A DNA stretch of 5,320 nt from Opitutia bacterium. GTDB lineage: Bacteria; Verrucomicrobiota; Verrucomicrobiia; Opitutales; Seribacteraceae. Location: NCBI GenBank assembly GCA_018695085.1, contig JABHOU010000066.1, positions 1 through 5,320 of the forward strand, given 5' to 3'. Under the pieces are notes generated by a model that was given only the letters and a program-made list of their open reading frames with translations, was not told where the DNA came from and made no database searches. Below, piece by piece: positions 1 through 5,320 of this stretch; the first letter of the stretch is position 1; each line of letters begins with the position of its first letter. Position numbers and translations under genes: made by a program.

Positions 1-66
1 AAAGGGGATCGCCTTCGAGACCTCATCCACTTGGTCGTTGATAGTGATATCTTTCTTTCCAAGTAA
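1..66 (+). CDS. C-terminal end of an upstream gene (partial; possibly a planctomycete-type cytochrome c protein)
   Basis: The first frame is open from the window edge and reads KGDRLRDLIHLVVDSDIFLSK followed by a TAA stop at 64-66. The pattern of a short polar stretch, then L-R-D-L-I-x-x-V-V-x-S-D-x-F, looks to me like the extreme C terminus of large exported proteins of the planctomycete cytochrome c group (DUF1592/DUF1588/DUF1585 type), which often lie beside sulfatase genes in these bacteria. That family assignment is from memory of a 21-residue tail and is weak. That the frame is coding is more likely, because it ends 42 bases before the next start on the same strand. It may be the first visible member of the same operon. 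Confidence 0.42.
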   Translation, partial: KGDRLRDLIHLVVDSDIFLSK

Positions 67-108
67 TCGGTTGCTTCTCCCGGCACAACCTTTCACGAAC
101 GTATTCCA

Positions 109-1440
109 ATGAAAATAGCCCTGCCCCACCTTCTCTCCGCGATCCTCTCCGTTTTGGTGCTCTCAATCACGACATCCCTCCAAGCAGTCGGAAAAAAGGG
201 AAAGTTGCCAAAAATCGTCTTTATAATGGTGGACGACATGGGCTACCACGATCTCGGTTGTTATGGAAGCAAGACGATCCTAACTCCCAACATCGATCGT
301 ATGGCTAAGGAAGGACTTCGATTCACGGATTGTTATTCCGGAGACACAGTTTGCGCATCGGCCCGCAGCACTCTGATGACCGGTTACCATAAGGGTCACA
401 CCCCTGTTCGCGGCAACTCCGGAGGAATACCTCTTTTTCCAGAGGACGTAACCGTGGCCGAGATATTAAAAAAGGCAGGCTATGCCACGGGTGGTTTCGG
501 CAAGTGGGGCCTAGGCAATCAAGGCCACGACGGAGCCGCCGAACGACAGGGGTTCGACCTTTTCTACGGCTACTACAACCAGTGGCATGCCCACACCTAT
601 TACACCCATCTCTTTCGCAACAGCAAGAAAGTCGAACTGAATGGTCGCTACACCCACCACGCGATCTACGACGAGACGATCAAGTTCATCAAGGACAACA
701 AGGACGAACCTTTTTTTCTCTACTGCCCCTGGACTCCGCCACACGCCGCCTATCAGATCCCGAAGGACGAGCCCGCTTGGCAAACGTACAAGGACAAGCC
801 CTGGGGAAAGGATGCCAAGGTAGCGGCTGCAATGGACACCATGATGGATCGACAAGTGGGTGAGATCACTGCATTGCTCAAGAAGCTTGGCATCTATGAG
901 AACACCTTGATGTTCTTCACTTCCGACAACGGAGCCGCCAAGCGCTTTGACGGTATTCACAATTCATGCGGCGTCATGCAGGGACACAAAAGATCGCTAA
1001 ACGAAGGTGGCATTCGTGTCCCGATGGTCGTTCGCTGGCCCGGTAAGATCAAGCCGGGCTCGGTCAGTGATCACCCTTGGTATTTCCCCGACGTCATGCC
1101 TACGCTCGCGGAAATCGCCGGCGTTTCCAAAGAAGTACCAAAGGATATTGACGGCATATCCGTACTTCCCACCCTGCTTGGCAAAGGGGAGCAAAAGCAA
1201 CATGAATACATGTACTGGCAGTTTGGTGTGCGGGCCGCTCGTTCCGGAAAATGGAAGGGCATCGGAAAGGGAGGTCACCTGTACCTCTACGACCTGAGCA
1301 AGGACATGGCGGAGAAAAACGACGTATCCGCCAAGCACCCGGAAATTGCCGCCAAGTTCAAGCATTACATCACGGACGGCTACCGCGAACCCCGTAGCCA
1401 AAAAGACGACGGTAAATACACTGGCAAGGCAAAGAAGTGA
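109..1440 (+). CDS. Exported sulfatase (arylsulfatase-like, S1 family) with C-A-S-A-R active site
   Basis: A 443-residue type I sulfatase, predicted to hydrolyse sulfate esters, probably on a polysaccharide, in the periplasm or outside the cell. Residues 1-26 form a Sec signal peptide (MKIALP, hydrophobic core, likely cleavage after SLQA). Visible family landmarks are metal-binding VDDMG (41-45), the nucleophile region C82-A-S-A-R86 followed by STLMTG, GKWGLG (131-136), PPH (210-212), TSDNG (271-275) and GHKRS (292-296). The C82 codon is at 352-354. Cys82 should be converted to formylglycine, but the residue two after it is Ser, where Pro or Ala is usual. The overall pattern recalls SulfAtlas subfamily S1_16, though I cannot verify that. 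Length is normal and the frame intact. The ATG at 109 is chosen because it opens directly into the signal peptide; no Shine-Dalgarno sequence precedes it. The next gene starts 19 bases after the stop. The substrate cannot be read from sequence. Confidence 0.93.
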   Translation: MKIALPHLLSAILSVLVLSITTSLQAVGKKGKLPKIVFIMVDDMGYHDLGCYGSKTILTPNIDRMAKEGLRFTDCYSGDTVCASARSTLMTGYHKGHTPVRGNSGGIPLFPEDVTVAEILKKAGYATGGFGKWGLGNQGHDGAAERQGFDLFYGYYNQWHAHTYYTHLFRNSKKVELNGRYTHHAIYDETIKFIKDNKDEPFFLYCPWTPPHAAYQIPKDEPAWQTYKDKPWGKDAKVAAAMDTMMDRQVGEITALLKKLGIYENTLMFFTSDNGAAKRFDGIHNSCGVMQGHKRSLNEGGIRVPMVVRWPGKIKPGSVSDHPWYFPDVMPTLAEIAGVSKEVPKDIDGISVLPTLLGKGEQKQHEYMYWQFGVRAARSGKWKGIGKGGHLYLYDLSKDMAEKNDVSAKHPEIAAKFKHYITDGYREPRSQKDDGKYTGKAKK

Positions 1441-1459
1441 AGCAATCGTTTACTCGACG

Positions 1460-2932
1460 ATGAACATTTTCCGTTTTTTACAGAATTCCGTTTTGATGGT
1501 TGAGATCAGTGGATTACTGATTTTATTTTGTCACGGCGAGACACCGTACAAGCCAAAGTTGAGCGATGGGAAAAGCCCGGACTTTCATGACTTCCCCATG
1601 GGCGTGCTTTCCGCCACGGGGAGACTGCACGATTTGGAAAGAGAGATTGTGATACGTGACATAGGGAAGGCAGGCTATGCCGAACAGGGGGGATTGCGAT
1701 CGGGTGACCGCATCATCTCGATTGAAGGAAAAATCTCGAAGCAAAGTTTTTCCATGTCAACCGATACGGGACTGGAAGGACCGCAAAACCTCTTAGGGAA
1801 AGCCCTGGAGGCGGCTTGCGCATCAAAGAACCAGATCCTCCACATGGAAGTTAAACGTAAGGAAAAAAAGATTTCACTAAAGATAAGGGTACCCTCGTCG
1901 CCTGCTTTTGCCTCCACCTTTCCCAAAAAATGTGCCAAGAGTCGAAAATACATCTCGGGGATAGTCGACCATCTGGTGGACATTCAGCGCGAAGACGGCA
2001 GTTGGAGGCCGGGAGTCGGTGGCGATGCCGACGTCTACACGGGAGCTTTCTGCGCATTGGCCGTTCTTTCCGCGGAAAAGGTGGAATACCTGCCAACAGT
2101 AAAGGGAGCTATCAATTTCATTAGCAAGAAGAGCATTGCCCAGATCAAGCCCGATGACCCAAAGGTCGGGCCCAAAAGCTGGCAGACCTCAACCAACGCA
2201 ATTCTTTTGGCCGAATATCAATTGGCTACGGGAGACGACACCTTCTTTGAAGACCTAAAGAAATGTTGTGACCTGCTTGCGGGGCGTGTCTCCGAGAACG
2301 GCAGAATGGGACACGCCTATGAAGTACCATACGAACGAACGGGCCTAGTCATCATAAACGTACAAGCTCACCTAGCATGGGCACTTGCCGACAAGTGTAA
2401 TTACAAGATCGATCGCAAGTCATGGGACCGATCGATGGTGGAGATCCGAAAGTCGATTGGTCCCAACACGGGCGCGCTTGGATACTCCTCTCGAGTTCCC
2501 GACTACCCCGACATCCCAGCCCGAACCGGAGCGATGGCAACCGCCCTGGCAATTACAGGTGAGGAACCCAAGATGGCCAAAGGTTTCGCAAACGCGTTGG
2601 TGAAATATCAAGCTCGCATGCGACACGCTCACTCAATGACTTCCATCGGCTTGATCTACGGCATGGCCGGTATCAAGTCGGTAGACCCAGAGGCTCATGG
2701 AGCGGTTATGAAAAAATGGATTCCTTATTTGGAACTTTCCCGAACATCAATCGGTACGGCGGCCTATTTCGGCAGTAAGAGAAACTATGCAGGCGATGCC
2801 TACCTCGGTTACCATCCCATCGGAAATGCCACCGTCGCTCTCATGCTTGCCAGTGCCGAGAACAAGCTCTTTATCCATGGCGGAACCAAGCGCAATTGGC
2901 TTAAAAAGTCCTCTGGACCAAACATCAAATGA
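1460..2932 (+). CDS. PDZ domain plus alpha/alpha-toroid (terpenoid-cyclase-like) exported or anchored protein, DUF6288-like
   Basis: This 490-residue protein has no firm function. Residues 11-26 are hydrophobic and end in LFCHG, suggesting a signal peptide or anchor, although a glutamate (E15) sits inside the segment and no proper lipobox surrounds C24. Residues about 45-145 look like a PDZ domain, with the typical GGLRSGDRIISIEGK loop at 77-91. From about 160 to 480 there are helical repeats of the squalene-cyclase/prenyltransferase type: DIQREDGSW (174-182), TGAFCALAVL (194-203), STNAILLAEYQLATGD (244-259), TGAMATALAITGE (356-368), HAHSMTSIGLIYGMAGI (389-405) and DAYLGYHPIGNATVALMLA (446-464). 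The order PDZ then toroid recalls DUF6288 proteins of planctomycetes and Verrucomicrobiota, from memory. ATG 1460 is preferred to an in-frame ATG at 1346, which would run 95 bases into the sulfatase gene and add a non-hydrophobic leader. ATG 1496 (residue 13) is also possible. The stop overlaps the next start by four bases, so the protein is probably co-made with the second sulfatase; PDZ domains usually bind peptide C termini, so a protein partner is plausible. Confidence 0.85.
   Translation: MNIFRFLQNSVLMVEISGLLILFCHGETPYKPKLSDGKSPDFHDFPMGVLSATGRLHDLEREIVIRDIGKAGYAEQGGLRSGDRIISIEGKISKQSFSMSTDTGLEGPQNLLGKALEAACASKNQILHMEVKRKEKKISLKIRVPSSPAFASTFPKKCAKSRKYISGIVDHLVDIQREDGSWRPGVGGDADVYTGAFCALAVLSAEKVEYLPTVKGAINFISKKSIAQIKPDDPKVGPKSWQTSTNAILLAEYQLATGDDTFFEDLKKCCDLLAGRVSENGRMGHAYEVPYERTGLVIINVQAHLAWALADKCNYKIDRKSWDRSMVEIRKSIGPNTGALGYSSRVPDYPDIPARTGAMATALAITGEEPKMAKGFANALVKYQARMRHAHSMTSIGLIYGMAGIKSVDPEAHGAVMKKWIPYLELSRTSIGTAAYFGSKRNYAGDAYLGYHPIGNATVALMLASAENKLFIHGGTKRNWLKKSSGPNIK
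2929..2932 (+). promoter_or_regulatory. ATGA stop-start overlap (likely translational coupling)
   Basis: The TGA stop of the PDZ-toroid gene (2930-2932) overlaps the ATG of the second sulfatase (2929-2931). Such four-base overlaps usually mean that terminating ribosomes reinitiate on the next gene. No clear Shine-Dalgarno sequence lies just upstream (the bases are CTGGACCAAACATCAA), which fits reinitiation as the main route of translation here. Confidence 0.75.
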
Positions 2933-4242
2933 AGAAAATCATAAGCTTTGTCTTTTTTCTCTCCCTATTTGGCTCCCTCCACTCAGCACCGAGCAAGCCG
3001 AATATTATATACATCGTGTCCGACGACCTCGGCTATGGTGATTTGGGCAGCTATGGCCAGAAGCAGGTTAAGACACCCCGATTGGACCGCATGGCCAAAG
3101 AAGGTCTACGCTTCACCGATCACTACGCCGGGCACACCGTGTGCCGACCGGCTCGCTTGGTGTTCCTTACGGGCAAACACACGGGACACACGGCGATCGC
3201 CGGCAACAACATGCATGTGCTTCCCAAGGAAACCAAAACAGTTACTTCGCTGCTCAAGGATGCGGGCTACGTGACGGGCGGAGTAGGAAAATGGGCTCTC
3301 GGAGACATCGGAACGAGCGGCCATCCGAATAACCAAGGCTTCGATTTCTTTTACGGCTACTTGGACCAAGGCGCCGCTCACGATTACTATCCCGAATTTC
3401 TTTTCCGGAACGATAAGGCAGAGCGCTTGCCCGGCAACGTGAACAGTGGGAAGAGGAACGTTTCGTCAAAGAAGGTAACCTACGCCCATACTCGGATCAC
3501 CGAGGAGGCCCTTGCCTTTATCGAGCGCAACAAGGACAAGCCGTTCTACCTCAACCTGACTTGGACTATTCCTCACACCAACAACGAGGCAGGGCGCGTG
3601 GAAAAGAACGGGCAGGAAGTCCCCGACCACGGAATCTACAAGGACAAGGACTGGCCAGACCCAGAAAAGGGGTTCGCCGCCATGGTGACCTTAATGGACA
3701 CGGACACAGGGAAAATCCTAGACCTGCTCAAGAAATTTGGAATCGCCGAGAACACTTTGGTGGTTTTCACTTCGGACAATGGCCCCCATCAGGAGGGTGG
3801 ACACAAGGTGGATTTCTTCGATTCCAACGGAAAGCTCAAAGGACATAAGCGTTCGCTACATGATGGCGGCATTCGCGTGCCCATGATCGCTTGGTGGCCC
3901 AAAACGATTAAACCTGGCGTAAGTAATCACGCTTCCGCCTTTTGGGATTGGTTGCCAACTGCTTGTGAGCTCGGTGGAGCAGAAATGCCGGAAGGCATCG
4001 ACGGGATTTCTTTTGCCCCTACCCTACTGGGCAACACGAATAAGCAAGTCCGGCACGATTATCTTTTCTGGAGATGGAGTCGCTTTCGAGCTGTGCGGAT
4101 GAATGACTGGAAAGGTGTCCAAACCGATAAAACTTTAGCTCTCTATGACCTGAGCAAAGATATCGGAGAGGAAACCGACGTCGCCTCCGAGAACCCAAAG
4201 ATTGCCAACCGCATCCGGAAGATCATTGCAGAGCTCGAATAG
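2929..4242 (+). CDS. Exported sulfatase (arylsulfatase-like, S1 family) with canonical C-R-P-A-R active site
   Basis: A 437-residue type I sulfatase expected to release sulfate from an extracytoplasmic substrate. Residues 1-20 are a Sec signal peptide (MKK, hydrophobic stretch, likely cleavage after LHSA). Landmarks are SDDLG (31-35), the formylglycine motif C72-R-P-A-R76 followed by LVFLTG, GKWALG (120-125), PH (215-216), TSDNGPH (281-287), GGHKVDFFDSNG (290-301) and GHKRS (305-309). The DNGPH-x-EGGHK-x-DFFDSNG stretch is what I associate with subfamily S1_16. It is clearly paralogous to the sulfatase at 109-1440: both contain DRMAKEGLRFTD, GGIRVPM, IDGIS and LYDLSKD, in the same order. They differ around the active site, where the first has SDNGAAKRF instead of SDNGPHQEG, so substrates probably differ. 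The ATG at 2929 is fixed by the signal peptide and by the overlap with the previous gene. Maturation needs a formylglycine-generating enzyme or anSME-type enzyme, neither of which is in this window. Confidence 0.95.
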   Translation: MKKIISFVFFLSLFGSLHSAPSKPNIIYIVSDDLGYGDLGSYGQKQVKTPRLDRMAKEGLRFTDHYAGHTVCRPARLVFLTGKHTGHTAIAGNNMHVLPKETKTVTSLLKDAGYVTGGVGKWALGDIGTSGHPNNQGFDFFYGYLDQGAAHDYYPEFLFRNDKAERLPGNVNSGKRNVSSKKVTYAHTRITEEALAFIERNKDKPFYLNLTWTIPHTNNEAGRVEKNGQEVPDHGIYKDKDWPDPEKGFAAMVTLMDTDTGKILDLLKKFGIAENTLVVFTSDNGPHQEGGHKVDFFDSNGKLKGHKRSLHDGGIRVPMIAWWPKTIKPGVSNHASAFWDWLPTACELGGAEMPEGIDGISFAPTLLGNTNKQVRHDYLFWRWSRFRAVRMNDWKGVQTDKTLALYDLSKDIGEETDVASENPKIANRIRKIIAELE

Positions 4243-4320
4243 TTAATCCCCCCTCCCGGTAATTTTCAGAATGCAGGGGTCTGATCTTGCCCGTAGAATT
4301 CTCACCTCTAGTCTGTGACT
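4243..4320 (+). other. Intergenic gap with GGGGTCTGATCTTGC motif (possible repeat remnant)
   Basis: This 78-base gap is the longest non-coding stretch in the window. It opens with a C-rich run (CCCCCCTCCCGG, 4248-4259) and contains GGGGTCTGATCTTGC at 4276-4290. The latter is one base from GGGGTCAGATCTTGC, which I remember as a recurrent intergenic motif in several bacterial groups, near genes for REP-associated (Y1-type) transposases. No transposase lies here, so at most it is a remnant or a non-autonomous copy. CCCCT (4250-4254) can pair with AGGGG (4275-4279), but five pairs across a 20-base loop with no T-run is not a credible terminator. No convincing promoter is visible. The motif identification is recall, not a search. 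Confidence 0.25.
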
Positions 4321-5040
4321 ATGAAACTGAAAGCTTTAGCTCTATTCCTTGCACTTAACGCCTCTTTTATCTGCCTCTCTTCTGCCGTGGAGAAGAAAGG
4401 CGAAAAAAAGTTCTATGATCCGGTCATCAAGACAGTCGAAGGTTGGACGATAGAATACGACCCGAAACTGCTGTCCGAGGAGAACAAGGCATTCGGTGAA
4501 GACGCTACCAAGGCACTGGCCAATCATCTTCAGCGTATCAAGTATATCCTCTCGAAGGAAAAGGTTGTGGTACTTCAGAAATTGCCGATCCGAATAGATC
4601 TCCAGCACGAACTGGGCAACATGCAGTACCATCCGGGTAAAAGATGGCTGATTAATAACGGCTACGACCCACGACTTGAAAAAAGAGTTCACATACCACG
4701 CGCTCACTCCCTGCTCAACCGTGGCACTTGGGCCAAGCACCCCTATGTAATTCTTCACGAATTAGCTCATGCCTACCACGATCAGATTCTGAGTTTCGAC
4801 AACAAGGAGATCATTCAAGTATATCAAGCATCCGAGAAAAAGGGTCTTTACGAGCGAGTGCTCCTGTTCTCCGGTCGAAAGGTGAAGCATTACGCCCGAA
4901 CCAATCACAAGGAATTCTTCGCAGAGATGACCGAGTCATACCTCGGAGTAAACGACTTCTATCCGTTCGTAAGAGCCGAGTTAAAGGAACACGATCCCAT
5001 GACCTATGCACTCATGCAAAAAATTTGGGGCAAAATATAA
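4321..5040 (+). CDS. Secreted zinc metallopeptidase, HExxH gluzincin resembling the anthrax lethal factor catalytic domain
   Basis: A 239-residue protein with a signal peptide at 1-22 (MKLKALALFLALN, likely cleavage after LSSA), so the mature enzyme is about 217 residues and acts outside the cytoplasm. The zinc site is H146-E-L-A-H150 in a hydrophobic helix (YVILHELAHAYHD). A second block, Y191-ARTN-HK-E198-FFAE202, follows about 50 residues later. In anthrax lethal factor, as I recall it, the motif HEFGH is followed by YGRTN-EA-EFFAE, with Tyr728 and zinc ligand Glu735 seven residues apart. Y191 and E198 have the same spacing here, making E198 the predicted third zinc ligand and Y191 a candidate catalytic tyrosine. 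No toxin translocation domain is present. The substrate is unknown; glycoprotein, cell-wall or self-processing roles are all open. ATG 4321 is preferred to the in-frame GTG at 4315, which only adds two residues; neither has a clear ribosome-binding site. The following gene starts 19 bases after the TAA. Confidence 0.85.
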   Translation: MKLKALALFLALNASFICLSSAVEKKGEKKFYDPVIKTVEGWTIEYDPKLLSEENKAFGEDATKALANHLQRIKYILSKEKVVVLQKLPIRIDLQHELGNMQYHPGKRWLINNGYDPRLEKRVHIPRAHSLLNRGTWAKHPYVILHELAHAYHDQILSFDNKEIIQVYQASEKKGLYERVLLFSGRKVKHYARTNHKEFFAEMTESYLGVNDFYPFVRAELKEHDPMTYALMQKIWGKI

Positions 5041-5059
5041 AGCCACAGCCAAAACATAC

Positions 5060-5320
5060 ATGAATTCTTTGTTCAAACCCTACCTTTTTTTGCTTTTGTG
5101 GACCACCACAATGCTTTCAGCTGCCGATTTCCCCGGCAAGGAATCTCAATGGAAAGGTTACGCCTTGAACCAGTTCAACTTGGAAGGAGTGGGATGCAAG
5201 GTAGTAAGCCCCAAAAAGATTGCCCTAGGCAAGCCATGGATTTGGCGAGCTCGATTCTGGGGTCACCAACCACAAACTGATCTCGCGCTTCTCGAAAAAG
5301 GTTGGCACGTCGTCTATTGC
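5060..5320 (+). CDS. N-terminal part of an exported alpha/beta-hydrolase-like protein (partial, runs off the window)
   Basis: An open frame from ATG 5060 reaches the window edge with 87 codons and no stop. Residues 1-21 form a signal peptide (MNSLFKPYLFLLLWTTTMLSA, cleavage near LSA-ADF). The mature part ends with GKPWIWRARFWGHQPQTD (58-75) and LALLEKGWHVVYC (75-87). A beta strand with a WRA-R-F-x-GH turn, followed by a helix L-LL-x-KG and a second strand HVVYC, is the start of many exported alpha/beta hydrolases (esterase or S9-peptidase-like) in planctomycetes and Verrucomicrobiota, where the turn supplies part of the oxyanion hole. The nucleophile, acid and histidine lie beyond the window, so activity cannot be checked. 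A carbohydrate esterase would fit beside sulfatases, but that is inference. It probably shares a transcript with the metallopeptidase gene 19 bases upstream. Confidence 0.7.
   Translation, partial: MNSLFKPYLFLLLWTTTMLSAADFPGKESQWKGYALNQFNLEGVGCKVVSPKKIALGKPWIWRARFWGHQPQTDLALLEKGWHVVYC

Noticed and set aside
511..960. Minus-strand open frame of about 149 codons inside the first sulfatase
   Set aside because: It lies antisense to an intact, motif-complete sulfatase and its translation shows no recognisable domain or signal peptide; the same applies to minus-strand frames at 997-1401 and 4342-4758.
1346..1459. In-frame upstream ATG at 1346 as start of the PDZ-toroid gene
   Set aside because: It would overlap the sulfatase coding region by 95 bases, and the added 38 residues are low-complexity Ser/Thr/Lys-rich sequence typical of an out-of-frame reading of that gene.
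472..1681. Identical 15-base word AAGGCAGGCTATGCC at 472-486 and 1667-1681
   Set aside because: Both copies encode K-A-G-Y-A in frame in unrelated domains, with no similarity on either side, so a shared peptide with shared codon preference explains it better than a repeat element.
4250..4279. CCCCT/AGGGG pairing as a terminator after the second sulfatase
   Set aside because: The stem has only five base pairs with a 20-base loop and no following run of T.
4287..4314. TTGCCC - 16 bases - TAGTCT as a promoter for the metallopeptidase gene
   Set aside because: Both boxes match the sigma-70 consensus poorly, and the -10 box would lie only six bases from the ATG.
4315..4320. GTG at 4315 as start of the metallopeptidase
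   Set aside because: It adds only two residues before the MKLK signal peptide start and has no ribosome-binding site; ATG 4321 is the simpler choice.
5098..5280. Plus-strand open frame of 60 codons near the right end
   Set aside because: It is out of frame with the hydrolase-like gene from 5060, which has a clear signal peptide and family-like sequence across the same bases.

Overview
The window reads as one co-oriented block of genes for exported proteins, all on the + strand. It resembles sulfatase-rich genomic islands of the Planctomycetota-Verrucomicrobiota-Chlamydiota group. A marine Verrucomicrobiota or planctomycete-like heterotroph is the best guess. The basis is two S1-type sulfatases, a PDZ plus alpha/alpha-toroid protein of a kind I associate with those phyla, Sec signal peptides on most products, roughly balanced base composition and no recognisable Shine-Dalgarno sequences. 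The assignment is inferred from gene content; there is no marker gene here.

Layout: 1-66 is the last 21 codons of an upstream gene, possibly a planctomycete-type cytochrome c protein. 109-1440 encodes an exported sulfatase with the unusual active-site motif C-A-S-A-R. 1460-2932 encodes a protein with an N-terminal hydrophobic segment, a PDZ domain and a prenyltransferase/squalene-cyclase-like helical barrel. It overlaps by four bases (ATGA) with a second exported sulfatase at 2929-4242, which carries the canonical C-R-P-A-R motif. A 78-base gap follows and contains a short GGGGTCTGATCTTGC motif. 4321-5040 encodes a small secreted zinc metallopeptidase with HELAH and a downstream YARTN-x2-EFFAE block resembling the catalytic domain of anthrax lethal factor. 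5060-5320 is the start of an exported alpha/beta-hydrolase-like protein that runs off the window.

The first three complete genes (sulfatase, PDZ-toroid, sulfatase) are packed tightly enough to be one transcription unit, and the last two (19-base gap) a second unit or its continuation. Two sulfatases plus a putative esterase fit removal of sulfate and possibly ester groups from a sulfated polysaccharide or glycoprotein outside the cytoplasm. The PDZ-toroid protein and the peptidase have no established role in such a pathway and are the most interesting parts. No RNA gene, CRISPR array, intact mobile element or convincing terminator was found.
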